Assembly (NCBI GenBank): GCA_937998875.1
Contig: CALLBO010000072.1
Location: forward strand, 22,924 to 86,923
Reading direction: 5' to 3'
Origin: an uncultured Granulosicoccaceae bacterium
Lineage (GTDB): Bacteria > Pseudomonadota > Gammaproteobacteria > Granulosicoccales > Granulosicoccaceae
Length of the DNA stretch: 64,000 bases
The position numbers were made by a program, and so were the translations under genes. The notes under the pieces were generated by a model. The model ran no database searches, had not been told where the DNA came from, and was given only the letters and a program-made list of their open reading frames with translations. Numbering within the stretch: the first letter of the stretch is position 1; each line of letters opens with the position of its first letter. This document shows, piece after piece, positions 54,681 through 63,824 of this stretch.

Positions 54681-55943
54681 GTGGTGGCTGCGGCCTCCGG
54701 TTCAGTAGGCGGTAATCCGGTCATTATCATTGGCGGTGGCCAGGCTGCAGTGCAATTATGTCTGGCGCTTCGCAAGCAAAAAGTCGCCACGCCAATACTT
54801 ATGCTTAGTGAAGAGGCTGAGTATCCGTACCATCGTCCGCCGTTGTCCAAATCCTTTCTTTCCGGTGAGACAGATGAAGAGAAACTTGCCATGCGGCCGG
54901 TAAGTTTTTACGAAACTAAAGATGTTCAGGTGAAACTTAACACCGTTGTAAGTGCTATCGATACGGTTAAACAAACCGTTGCAACTGAATCTGCTGAGTT
55001 TACTTATGAGGCATTGGTAGTTGCCACAGGTGCGAGGCCACGACCTTTGCCGTTGGACTCTGCATACATTGATGACGGGCACCTGCTTGATGGTGTGCAT
55101 CTGCTTAGGGATGTTCAACATTCCCGTGCAATAAAGTCGGCACTTGAAGAGGCCAGTAATGTCGTCGTGATCGGTGCAGGATTTATCGGTCTTGAATTCG
55201 CATCAGTTGCTAGCGCAATGGCTAAGAACGTCACTGTATTTGATACCGCAGATCGTGTGATGGCACGCGCAGTATCTCCTGATATATCTTCCTGGTTCGA
55301 GCAAACACACAGGGCAAACAATATATCAATCCGTCTGGGTGATTCAGTTAGGGAAATCATTGGTGATGAAAAAGTAACCAGGGTTATTGCGTCGAGCGGT
55401 GAAGAGCTTGATTGTGATTTACTGGTTGTTGGTATTGGCGTGTTACCAAATGTTGAGCTTGCAGCCGCGGCCGGTATTGATTGTGACAATGGTATTGTTG
55501 TAAATAAATATTGTGAAACGTCTGTGGCGAATGTGTATGCGATTGGTGATTGTTCGTATCATCCAAATTCGTTTTACAGTAATAAGATGATCCGGTTGGA
55601 GTCAGTGCAGAATGCTACTGATCAGGCACGAGTAGCGGCGGGTTGCATCGCGGGTGATAAAAAGCCATACCACGCTGTGCCGTGGTTCTGGTCTGATCAA
55701 GGCGAACACAGTCTGCAAATGGCAGGCTTGTCTGATGCGGCGGATCAGTTTGTCCGACGCGCCGGTGCAACCGATGATAATTTCTCAGTGTTTCATTTTA
55801 GCGCAGCGAAGCTGCAGTCTGTCGATTCCGTCAACAGCCCGCGTGATCACATGCTGGCTCGAAAACTCATTGCAGAGCAGGTAAGCCCCACGCCCGAACA
55901 GGCCGCAGACCCGGAATTCGATCTCAAATCGTTGCTGCCTTGA
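54681..55943 (+). CDS. FAD-dependent ferredoxin reductase
   Basis: A 420-residue NAD(P)H:ferredoxin reductase of the rhodocoxin/putidaredoxin reductase type. The FAD-binding IIIGGGQAAVQL is near residues 15-26, RPPLSKSFLSGE follows, the NAD-binding VVIGAGFIGLEFA is central, and VYAIGDCSYHPN is the second FAD motif. It closes with the family's C-terminal FWSDQGEHSLQMAG. The start is GTG at 54681. It probably reduces the ferredoxin encoded just upstream; both would feed an unlinked monooxygenase. Confidence 0.92.
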   Translation: MVAAASGSVGGNPVIIIGGGQAAVQLCLALRKQKVATPILMLSEEAEYPYHRPPLSKSFLSGETDEEKLAMRPVSFYETKDVQVKLNTVVSAIDTVKQTVATESAEFTYEALVVATGARPRPLPLDSAYIDDGHLLDGVHLLRDVQHSRAIKSALEEASNVVVIGAGFIGLEFASVASAMAKNVTVFDTADRVMARAVSPDISSWFEQTHRANNISIRLGDSVREIIGDEKVTRVIASSGEELDCDLLVVGIGVLPNVELAAAAGIDCDNGIVVNKYCETSVANVYAIGDCSYHPNSFYSNKMIRLESVQNATDQARVAAGCIAGDKKPYHAVPWFWSDQGEHSLQMAGLSDAADQFVRRAGATDDNFSVFHFSAAKLQSVDSVNSPRDHMLARKLIAEQVSPTPEQAADPEFDLKSLLP

Positions 55944-56181
55944 TTTAAGTGGATTAAAGCGAACGTTATCAAGGCGTGCATTAGCACAGCGGTAATGCAG
56001 CGACCCCGCCCGAAATTCGGTTAATTTGCTCATTCTGAGACCAATCGCTGGTTACCCGCGACATCTATGCGCCGTTTTTTGCAGATAATTTCTTGTTAAT
56101 TCTTCTGATTGGTTAAGAGTGTGCCTTGTACAATCTGTCAATAAGTGCGGTAATTGAGTGGGAATCACCGGGATGGTTTAT

Positions 56182-56829
56182 ATGATGAATTCAGTGCGTC
56201 GAGCCGGATCTCGACTCTTGGCGATGCTTCTTTCGCTGTCTCTTGCGTTGATGCCAGTCACTGCATCGCTTGCCCAGGTCAACGATAATGCTGAAGATAC
56301 GGAAGCGCCCGTATTGATCCATCGGCAACTCGAAGAAGGTATTGCCGGCGAGCTGCAGACTTTTTTGGCCCGGGTATCAGATGACTTCGCCGTCGGGGAA
56401 GTTACGCTTTACTACCGGCAGAGTGCTGGCGGTGAGTTTGAATCACTGAGTATGCGCCCGCTGATCGACTCTATCGGTGAGTATATGATCGCCGTTGAAA
56501 CCGAAATTGATGCCTATCGCGGCCTGCAGTACTACATTGAGGCGACGGACATGGCAGGTAACACCACCAATCGCGGCTTTGCCTATGCGCCAATTGTGTT
56601 GACACTTGCTGCACCGGCTGTCACCACAGCTGAAGTTGAACCTGGGCCACAAAGCGACGGTTTCAGTGTCAGCCCGATGACAATTTTACTCGGAGTTGGT
56701 GCTTTGCTTGCACTTGGAGCATTGGCCGGCGGTTCTGGTAGCGAACCATCGGGGACCGAAACACCCGGTACCATGACTCCGGATACGGTAACGCTGACTG
56801 TGATCAGCGATCCACCCAGCGCTGAATGA
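56182..56829 (+). CDS. secreted Ig-like domain protein
   Basis: A signal peptide (MMNSVRRAGSRLLAMLLSLSLALMP...TASLAQ) is followed by an Ig-like beta domain (APVLIHRQLEEGIAG, RVSDDFAVGEVTLYYRQ, LSMRPLIDSIGEYMIAV, GLQYYIEATDMAGNTTNRGFA), the pattern of secreted proteins that contain a variable-strand sandwich. A hydrophobic segment ILLGVGALLALGALAGG and a Thr/Pro-rich tail follow. The frame extends to a GTG at 56158, but the ATG at 56182 suits the signal. About 100 bp separate it from the next gene. Confidence 0.72.
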   Translation: MMNSVRRAGSRLLAMLLSLSLALMPVTASLAQVNDNAEDTEAPVLIHRQLEEGIAGELQTFLARVSDDFAVGEVTLYYRQSAGGEFESLSMRPLIDSIGEYMIAVETEIDAYRGLQYYIEATDMAGNTTNRGFAYAPIVLTLAAPAVTTAEVEPGPQSDGFSVSPMTILLGVGALLALGALAGGSGSEPSGTETPGTMTPDTVTLTVISDPPSAE

Positions 56830-56927
56830 GGCCATGAGCCTTTTGAATAAGCTAAGTGGAATGAGCCTGATTTGAGAGAGGCTTAATAACCGACAGGCGC
56901 ATGGTACCCAACTGATGAGAGTTATCT

Positions 56928-58661
56928 GTGGTTGGAAGAATCTGCCTGAAAGTCTGGCGCCTGAAAATCTTTCGAATGTGGCGAGCGTTTACGATGCTTG
57001 CCGTGATTGTCGTCGCTTCCTGTGATTCGCAACAGGCTTCGTTAGTTGATCGAGTTGTCTTTGATGGTAGCCACATTAGCCTGCCATTACCGGGCCGATT
57101 GCGGAACATCACGGATATCGATCCAACAGCAGTCCGTGCAATCGCTACGATCAACGGAGTTGAGACTGAATTAAACCGCAATGCGTCTGGTCAATTCAGT
57201 GCACAGATAACCGTACCGGCGTTATCAGAATTCACTGTTCAAATTGACTTTACGGAGCTCTATCTCGGGCAGCAACTGCCGCTTGCCAGAGCCAGTAAGA
57301 CGGTTGCTACCGGCGCGGGTGACTTATCATTCAATCTTGTCAGTGAAGACTACGACTACGGGTCTTTCGATTCCGATGGTGATAGTGCCAGTAACATCAT
57401 AGAACGTAAGTACGACACTGACCCGCTGGACTCGACGCAAAGCCCGGAGTTGATCGTAGTTGAAGTGTTTGCGGAGCTGCCATCTGAGCTGGTTGCCGCT
57501 AATTTCAGTAACTATCGGTTAGTTGCAAGGGTAGGTGGCGAGGCCAGAGCGGTTGATGCCAGCACCGGCCAATTCAGAGAATCAATTACCGTGGTGAGGC
57601 AGGCAAATTTGACTGTCACTATGCGGTTGGTTGAGGGAGTAACGGGACGGGGACTGACCATCGGTGAACAGAGTCAGCAGGTTACTGATTCACAGGCCGG
57701 GTTGCAGAATGGTGCGCTGGCAATTTTTAACGCTGCAGACTGGAATCTTGATTTTGATCAGGACAATGACGGTACTAGTGACGCGGAAGAGTTAATAGCC
57801 GGTACCGATTTACTATCTGGCCCAGCACCCGGGCCTGATCAGATTGCCTATACCGTTGTCTTTGATGTGCCTGCAGAAATCACCAATACGCAAACAGTCT
57901 TTGCAACGCTGACGATAGATGGTCAGAGTATTGATCTGATTCGAACGGATGATAGTTATACCGGATCGGCTACTGCTCAGGCTGGCGCGGCCGTCGTGCT
58001 CGATGCCAGGGTCAGAGATACTTATCAAGGCAGTGCTGTGGTACTCGCAACGTTCGATGGCGAAGCAACACCTGTCGCGAACGGTACGCTGGACTTGCAG
58101 GGTTTTTCAATTGACATTGATACCGATGACGATGGTACCCCGAACTACCTTGAGTTAGCGCAGGGTACAGACCCGTTTAGTGCACCGCTGGATTGTACGC
58201 CAGTGATAGATACAATCTTTGCTACCCTGACTGACGATGCCTATTTGCAGGATTCCGTCATCACCAACAACGGTCGTCTACAGGTTGACACCGACCAAAG
58301 GCCATCCTTGATTCGATTTCAATTCGATGACAGTCAAACTGAGGTGATCGAGGCCAGTCTCAACCTGACAGTAGGTAATGATGCAGGAGACGGCTTGTTA
58401 ACCGTGTCTGCAGTTTCTGGATTTGACTGGAATGATCAGAGCTCCGCGTTTTTAACAGTACCGGCAAGTGTGCCTGCCGGTTCTGCGGAAAACGAGTGGG
58501 AGAGGGGTGTTAGTTATCGCTTCTCGCTGGACCCGGATGTTATCAGCGGTGACGTCACCCTGATCATACAACAGGAGGAAGATGGTAACGACGTAGCCTT
58601 TCGGTCAAGTGCTACCGTTGCTCCGCCTGAACTTGAGCTTGTTGTAGAGCGCTGCAACTAA
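56928..58661 (+). CDS. lipoprotein with calcium-binding repeats and DNRLRE-like domain
   Basis: A 577-residue protein with a lipoprotein-type signal (AFTMLAVIVVASC, Cys at about 32). Repeating modules of about 130 residues each contain a beta domain and a DxDxDG-type loop: DSDGDSASNIIERKYDTDPLD, FDQDNDGTSDAEELIAGTD and IDTDDDGTPNYLELAQGTD. The C-terminus (CTPVIDTIFATLTDDAYLQD onward, RPSLIRFQFDD, EASLNLTV, DWNDQSSAFL) resembles the DNRLRE/CBM-like carbohydrate-binding domain. The frame starts at GTG 56928; an ATG at 56976 is a second choice. Likely outer surface; the function is unknown. Confidence 0.78.
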   Translation: MVGRICLKVWRLKIFRMWRAFTMLAVIVVASCDSQQASLVDRVVFDGSHISLPLPGRLRNITDIDPTAVRAIATINGVETELNRNASGQFSAQITVPALSEFTVQIDFTELYLGQQLPLARASKTVATGAGDLSFNLVSEDYDYGSFDSDGDSASNIIERKYDTDPLDSTQSPELIVVEVFAELPSELVAANFSNYRLVARVGGEARAVDASTGQFRESITVVRQANLTVTMRLVEGVTGRGLTIGEQSQQVTDSQAGLQNGALAIFNAADWNLDFDQDNDGTSDAEELIAGTDLLSGPAPGPDQIAYTVVFDVPAEITNTQTVFATLTIDGQSIDLIRTDDSYTGSATAQAGAAVVLDARVRDTYQGSAVVLATFDGEATPVANGTLDLQGFSIDIDTDDDGTPNYLELAQGTDPFSAPLDCTPVIDTIFATLTDDAYLQDSVITNNGRLQVDTDQRPSLIRFQFDDSQTEVIEASLNLTVGNDAGDGLLTVSAVSGFDWNDQSSAFLTVPASVPAGSAENEWERGVSYRFSLDPDVISGDVTLIIQQEEDGNDVAFRSSATVAPPELELVVERCN

Positions 58662-58760
58662 TTACTAAGGTGTTGTTACTAGCAAAAAGGCTACCTTTAA
58701 CAACTGTGTTGATCTGTTTCGAGACAGACTATTTATTACGTTCTGCAATGATACCGGGCG

Positions 58761-61571
58761 CTACCAGCGAATCTTCTGCCACTCACCGTTAGCGCGTGTG
58801 GCCTCGATAATTGCACCATTCCATTTTCCCGCACTGTAAACGCTGCCGTCATCGGCCTTGCCGTACATTGCAACGTTGAGACGACCGCTTATGGTGTCAC
58901 CACTCGTGGTGACATTGTCAATGATCACGTCTAGTCGATGGTGTCTGGCAAAGGTACTGGTTAAAAAACGTATTCTGCCTTCCGGTAATGGTTGGCTAAG
59001 CGATTGCACGGCGTCAATGTCCTTGGCTTCAAGAGCCAGTCGCAGCTTGTTTAAGTGATCGGCTGCTTCTCCACGTGCGTCAATGAAGCTGTTGCGTGGT
59101 GGTTCTGGCGCTATGGTAGTGTCGTCTGTCGCGGTGCTTAGCGGCGTTGCAGTATCTAGCGTGTCTGTTGTTGAGGCTTGCAACGTGTTGTCAGTGGGAG
59201 TTTCTGTGTTGTTTGAGGGAACTACAGTGCTTGCTGCTTCGTTCGCTGCTTCGTTCGCTGCTTCACTCGCTGCTTCACTCGCTGCTTCACTGGCCGCCGC
59301 CTTCGCTGCCGTTTCCGCTTCACCGAATTCTATCTGTCGCAGTAGCTGTCTTGCGACAGATCGATCCGGAATTAGCCGGTTTGTTTCTACGTATACGGTG
59401 CGAGCCTCAGCAAAACGCTCTTGCGCTATCAAAGTATTGATCTCTGCAATTTTGCCTTCGATAAATGGAGAGATACTGTTATCAATACCGTTTGATGGTG
59501 CTTCTGTTGGCGTTGTTGCAGCCTGGATCTCGCGTTGTACAACTTCGGGTTCCTGAGTGTTGGATGCAAGTTCCGGGGTTGCTGAATTACGTTCCAGAGG
59601 CGCGGTATCGACCGGTGTAATTACTGTGCTGTCAGTGGGAGTAATTATAGGGCTCGATTGTGCTTCGGTAGTTTCCGTAGCCTCGACAGTCTGAGTGCTG
59701 GGTGCTGTAGCAGCAGGAATGTTATACACACCTCTTAGCCCCGCATCATCTGCTCTTGCCAGAATCCTGTTGGCTTCAGACAGATTATTCTGTTCCATGT
59801 TATCAGCGATCATCTCTCGAACTGTGGTTTCGATAGAGCGAATGCCTGCTTGAGCTTGCTCATTGTCCGGTTCACTTTTTAATGCCAGCTGGTAGTAGTC
59901 AAGTGCCGAATCGCCCTCGGGGAATATGAAGCTGTTGGTCTCTGTTTTGAGTTCGGCGAGTTCCAGTGCCTCTTCCGATGATAGCTCGGTGTCTTTGTTT
60001 AAAAAGTTGTTTATCAGCTCCGGATAGTTAACCATCAGTATCGACGCGCCAACAATCGCCGCAAGACCTAACGCCGGTAACAGCAGTTTGAGAGGTGAGG
60101 ATTTACCTGGTGGCTCGTAGTCCCACTCAGAATCATCAAATTCAATATCTTCCCTGATGACTCTTTTCTTTGGTTCGATGTGACTCGGCCGCTCAAACTT
60201 GCTGCGCGTCGGAGGTTGCTCAGCGAATTGTTGCTGCGTGTGCTGCGAGCTATCAATCACGGTATCGCGTCTAAGCACGTTACGCTGTGCTGGATCATTT
60301 TCCGTAGCACTATCTGAGGCTCTGGTTGAAGGATGCCTCGTTATATTATCGCCGTTGCTGCGCAATGACGGAGGCGTGTCGCTGGGCCTTCTTTCGGTCG
60401 GTTCACGAGGCACAGGTGGCATATCGGTCACATCAGGATCCGTTTCAAGTGAGATGATGCCACCGTCGAGCGGTGTCTCAGTGGAACCTAGCGGAATGCT
60501 GATGTCATCATCCTGGTATCGTTCTGACAGACGTGCCGCTGTTGCGCCGGCCAGTGGCTGCTGGGTTCGTTGGCCGGTTGCAGCGTGTGTTGGAGCGGCG
60601 CCGGATCTTAACGGCTTGTCCACCCGGTGCGGAGAGTATATGGATACGTTCTTTTTCGCGACATATGCAGATGCCGGATTAAATATGCCATCAAATGAGT
60701 CACGCCATTGCGCTATCACCTGTGGACGATCCTCGGCTTCCATGCGTAAACCCCAGTCGATTGCATCGAGGCAGTCATCGGAGTAGTCGCGTTTGGCGTT
60801 CTGCCGGACGGTAGGCAGAGGGTCATCGCCATTAGTTACAGAGGCGGAAGCGCGGGTCACCGAGTCTGCCGGAACATCTCCGGTTACTGCTTCATAGCAG
60901 ACCGCAGCAAGTGCGTAGATGTCTGACCAGGCGCCTTGCTTGTCCTCAGACACGTTGTACTGTTCAATTGGCGTGTAGCCAACAGTAACCACGGCAGTGA
61001 GTTGCTGCGTGGTTTCACTCATGGTGTAGCGCGCCGCGCCGAAGTCGATCAGCACCGGCGAGCCGTTATGTCTTACATAGATGTTAGACGGTTTGATGTC
61101 GCGATGTACAAAGCCATGACGGTGAATCTCTTCCACTCCATCGAGTATGGGGAAAAGAATATTTCGCAGCTCTTCTTCCGACAGGGTTTGCTTCTGTTCG
61201 AGTATTTCACCGAGTTCCTGGCCATGTTCAAAATCCATCACCATGTAGGCGGTGTTGTTCTCGTGCAGTACCTGATGCACCCGCACAATATGAGGGTGTT
61301 TAAAGCGGGCGAGGGTTTTTGACTCCCGGGCGAAATTTTCCAGCCCGACATCGTAGTCTTCTACAAACTCCGGTTTGCGGGCAGACACCTGCAGATTGTC
61401 GTCGCGCTGTGTGATCTCACGAGGCAGGTATTCTTTGATCGCAACCTCAACGTCGAGGTTTTCATCAGTCGCGAGGTAGGTGACTGCAAAGCCACCACGA
61501 CCGAGAACCTGCTCGATCCGGTAGCAGCCGATTTTATCGCCGCGCTGGAGGGTATCGGTATTATTGCTCAC
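58761..61571 (-). CDS. Ser/Thr protein kinase with membrane anchor
   Basis: A 936-residue Hanks-type kinase from the GTG at 61571 (GAGG upstream); the frame continues ten codons to a TTG. The kinase domain occupies about 15-285: glycine loop GRGGFAVTY (24-32), Lys46 in VAIKEYLP, HRDIKPSN (156-163), DFGAAR (176-181), VGYTPIEQY. Then comes a long Ser/Thr/Pro/Asp-rich region to about 520, one membrane helix (LLLPALGLAAIVGASILMV), TPR-like helices, and a low-complexity Ala/Glu/Ser region with 12-bp repeats. The C-terminus resembles a small NTF2-like or beta domain ending YGKADDGSVYSAGKWNGAIIEATR. Cytoplasmic kinase with a periplasmic sensor part is likely. Confidence 0.9.
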   Translation of the reverse strand: MSNNTDTLQRGDKIGCYRIEQVLGRGGFAVTYLATDENLDVEVAIKEYLPREITQRDDNLQVSARKPEFVEDYDVGLENFARESKTLARFKHPHIVRVHQVLHENNTAYMVMDFEHGQELGEILEQKQTLSEEELRNILFPILDGVEEIHRHGFVHRDIKPSNIYVRHNGSPVLIDFGAARYTMSETTQQLTAVVTVGYTPIEQYNVSEDKQGAWSDIYALAAVCYEAVTGDVPADSVTRASASVTNGDDPLPTVRQNAKRDYSDDCLDAIDWGLRMEAEDRPQVIAQWRDSFDGIFNPASAYVAKKNVSIYSPHRVDKPLRSGAAPTHAATGQRTQQPLAGATAARLSERYQDDDISIPLGSTETPLDGGIISLETDPDVTDMPPVPREPTERRPSDTPPSLRSNGDNITRHPSTRASDSATENDPAQRNVLRRDTVIDSSQHTQQQFAEQPPTRSKFERPSHIEPKKRVIREDIEFDDSEWDYEPPGKSSPLKLLLPALGLAAIVGASILMVNYPELINNFLNKDTELSSEEALELAELKTETNSFIFPEGDSALDYYQLALKSEPDNEQAQAGIRSIETTVREMIADNMEQNNLSEANRILARADDAGLRGVYNIPAATAPSTQTVEATETTEAQSSPIITPTDSTVITPVDTAPLERNSATPELASNTQEPEVVQREIQAATTPTEAPSNGIDNSISPFIEGKIAEINTLIAQERFAEARTVYVETNRLIPDRSVARQLLRQIEFGEAETAAKAAASEAASEAASEAANEAANEAASTVVPSNNTETPTDNTLQASTTDTLDTATPLSTATDDTTIAPEPPRNSFIDARGEAADHLNKLRLALEAKDIDAVQSLSQPLPEGRIRFLTSTFARHHRLDVIIDNVTTSGDTISGRLNVAMYGKADDGSVYSAGKWNGAIIEATRANGEWQKIRW
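59233..59292. repeat. 12-bp in-frame microsatellite, five copies
   Basis: Five perfect-to-near copies of GCTGCTTC(G/A)(T/C)TC span 59233-59292 within the kinase gene and encode Ala/Glu/Ser/Asn tetrapeptides (EAASEAASEAANEAAN). Being a multiple of three, changes in copy number would alter spacing and not frame. Confidence 0.9.
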
Positions 61572-61713
61572 GCAAGCCTCAACTAATTGAAATATATACA
61601 AACTTCGGAAAACAGTGCGGTCTGACGCACTGAGTTGACTAGTTTAATCTATCTGGAGCGCAGGGTGTTTAACAAAGGTAACAATCTATGCCAACTGGCT
61701 GGATTTGTGGCGT

Positions 61714-61754
61714 GGTTGTCATGACGGCGCTCGCAAGGCAGCATCATGACAACC
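61714..61754. other. perfect 11-bp inverted repeat
   Basis: GGTTGTCATGA (61714-61724) and TCATGACAACC (61744-61754) are an exact inverted repeat with a 19-bp spacer. CAACTGG (61692-61698) and CCAGTTG (61759-61765) extend the dyad outward. It lies between tmm and the kinase gene on the minus strand, upstream of the kinase start. It could be a regulator site or a terminator of tmm without a T-run. Confidence 0.55.
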
Positions 61755-61832
61755 AGCTCCAGTTGACCTGGGCAATCCACACATAAAATGTCGGGCTACT
61801 CATTGGCTACATATCAAACCAACGTTGCCTGA

Positions 61833-63173
61833 TTAGCTTTTCAGGTACTCCGTCATAGAGTCATCCATCGCTTCAACCCACGGTGTATGGTGTTCCGGGG
61901 ACTGAGATTTAGTAATTAGCGATGCATGCGACTTGTTTCTGAAGCCCATAATATCTTCGTGCTTGTTGTGTTCCCAATCCATGAATGCCTTGTTTACACC
62001 CTCCACGTCGAAGGTAGGATAATCAGTCTGGCTGATCAGTTCCTGAACGTAGTCACCCTGGAACCAGATATAGTCTTCATCGGTTTCAAGCGTTGCTTCA
62101 CGTGCCAGCCATTTTTCACCGTGTGCAGTCATCTCTGCAGCAGACGGTATAGCAATCTTGCCCATAATCACATCGCGAGCCCACCAGGCTTGAGCGTCAA
62201 ACATATTGAATGTATAGAATTGATCCTGCATACCGAGGTACATCAATTTTGGATTGGGCTCGAATGCCACACCTTGATAAAGATTCGGTGTCCACATTCG
62301 GTTGGTGGCCTGGAGACGAATGTCATCTGACATAAACGGAAAGTGATGCAGATACCCTGTACAAAGGATAATCACATCCAGTTCCTTGGAAGTGCCGTCT
62401 TTAAAGTGACAAGTCTTGCCATCTACTTTCGTTAGCAGCGGTTTGGTTTCCCAGTTGTCTGGCCAGTGAAAGCCCATAGGAGAGGTTCGGTAGCATGCAG
62501 TAATAGACTTAGCGCCATATTTCCAGCACTGCGAGCCGATGTCTTCAGCGGAGTAACTCGCACCGACAATCATCACATCTTTGCCTTTAAATTCCAGTGC
62601 GTCACGGAAGTCATGGGCGTGTAATACGCGGCCGCCAAAGGATTCTATGCCGTCAAAGTGAGGCACATTGGGGGTTGAGAAGTGGCCGGTAGCGACGATG
62701 ACATTATCAAAAGTTTCAACAACCGCTTTGTCGTTAACCAGATCATGTGCAGTTACAGTGAAGTTATCGCTGTCCTTGTTGTAGTCAACCCGTCGAACCG
62801 GGTGACGAAACTTGCACCAATCACGTACACCGGCTTTTTCCACGCGGCCTTTTATGTAATCTGCCAGTACTTCACGTGGCGGGAAGCTGGCGATTGGTTT
62901 GCCAAAGTGTTCATCAAAAGAGTAGTCGGCAAATTCAAGGCATTCTTTGGGGCCATTAGACCAAAGGTAACGATACATAGAGCCATGTACCGGCTCGCCG
63001 TACTCATCCAGACCGGTTCTCCAGGTGTAATTCCAGAGTCCGCCCCAGTCTTCCTGCTTTTCATAGCAGACAACTTCGGGGATCTCTTCACCGTTTTGCT
63101 TGGCGGATTGGAACGCACGCAGTGCCGCTGTACCACACGGGCCTGCACCGATGATTGCTACTCTTTTTGCCAC
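61833..63173 (-). CDS. tmm: trimethylamine monooxygenase
   Basis: Flavin-containing monooxygenase, oxidising trimethylamine to trimethylamine N-oxide with NADPH and O2. It closely follows marine Tmm: FAD motif [59 protein letters not shown], the FMO signature [16 protein letters not shown] site [39 protein letters not shown] and [15 protein letters not shown]. The start is GTG at 63173 with AGAGGA upstream, giving 446 residues. No TMAO demethylase or transporter genes adjoin. Similar FMOs on other N- or S-compounds cannot be fully excluded. Confidence 0.93.
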   Translation of the reverse strand: MAKRVAIIGAGPCGTAALRAFQSAKQNGEEIPEVVCYEKQEDWGGLWNYTWRTGLDEYGEPVHGSMYRYLWSNGPKECLEFADYSFDEHFGKPIASFPPREVLADYIKGRVEKAGVRDWCKFRHPVRRVDYNKDSDNFTVTAHDLVNDKAVVETFDNVIVATGHFSTPNVPHFDGIESFGGRVLHAHDFRDALEFKGKDVMIVGASYSAEDIGSQCWKYGAKSITACYRTSPMGFHWPDNWETKPLLTKVDGKTCHFKDGTSKELDVIILCTGYLHHFPFMSDDIRLQATNRMWTPNLYQGVAFEPNPKLMYLGMQDQFYTFNMFDAQAWWARDVIMGKIAIPSAAEMTAHGEKWLAREATLETDEDYIWFQGDYVQELISQTDYPTFDVEGVNKAFMDWEHNKHEDIMGFRNKSHASLITKSQSPEHHTPWVEAMDDSMTEYLKS

Positions 63174-63379
63174 TTTGTTGTTTCCTCTCGCTGTTCTTTT
63201 ATTGGGAGTTTTTGTTCCTTGGCCAAAGGTTATCATAGGTTTGTTTTGGTTTGGCTTTTGGGAGCGGCATGGCTCGCTGAGGTGTTGTGTGATTTTTCAG
63301 TTTAATTTGCGGCACTACTGCTTGCTTGTATCTTGAGCGGTATTGCCTGAAGCCGGCTATATCTTGAGCGGCATCGCCT

Positions 63380-63612
63380 GCAGCGGGCCCCACTTTTAAA
63401 AAGACCAAAAGTAGGCAAAAGTCTTTTACGCGACAGCTCTGCCCTGCGGGTGCCTTCGGCATTTTGAATCACATCGCTCCAACGGGCCGCTCAGAAGGCA
63501 CATCCCTGTGCCCACTTCGCTTACGCGGCGTCCTGCCGCTTTAACCCGTCTCCACGATGAGATTCAAAACAGATCAAACGCTGGGTAAAGCAACTGCCTC
63601 GTGCCTTTGGCA
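63380..63612 (-). repeat. family B repeat, copy 2 (inverted arm)
   Basis: The same blocks as at 37841-38050, read on the minus strand: core CCTTCGGGTGCC on the plus strand about 63449-63460 in the form GGGTGCCTTCGGCAT, then GGCACATCCCTGTGCC, and ending TTCAAAACAGATCAAACGCTGG. It matches, inverted, the sequence from about 63825 to the window end. Confidence 0.85.
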
Positions 63613-63639
63613 CTTCGCGTTTTTGCGAGGCGTTTTTTT
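63613..63639 (+). terminator. possible small terminator hairpin
   Basis: CTTCGC / GCGAGG (one G-U) around GTTTTT, followed by CGTTTTTTT. It lies inside the spacer of the long inverted repeat, with no gene ending near it on this strand, so it may be part of the repeat and not a transcript end. Confidence 0.35.
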
Positions 63640-63824
63640 GTAGTGCACAAGACGAGATTGCAGCGTATTGGTGCTGTTTTAACTAGCTTTAGCTTAAGGC
63701 TGCAAGCGGAAAGTTCTTGCTAGTCATGAGAACCCTGGCAACTGATAATTTTTTATCGATGCACACCAAAGGATAGTGTGTGTGCAATTACAGAAGATAC
63801 CAAACACATCCGTCACCAATAGCA

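Noticed and set aside
59083..59556. Long open frame opposite the Ser/Thr kinase gene
   Set aside because: It is an antisense shadow of the Ala/Glu/Ser repeats. The kinase frame has clear catalytic motifs and the opposite frame has no family signal.
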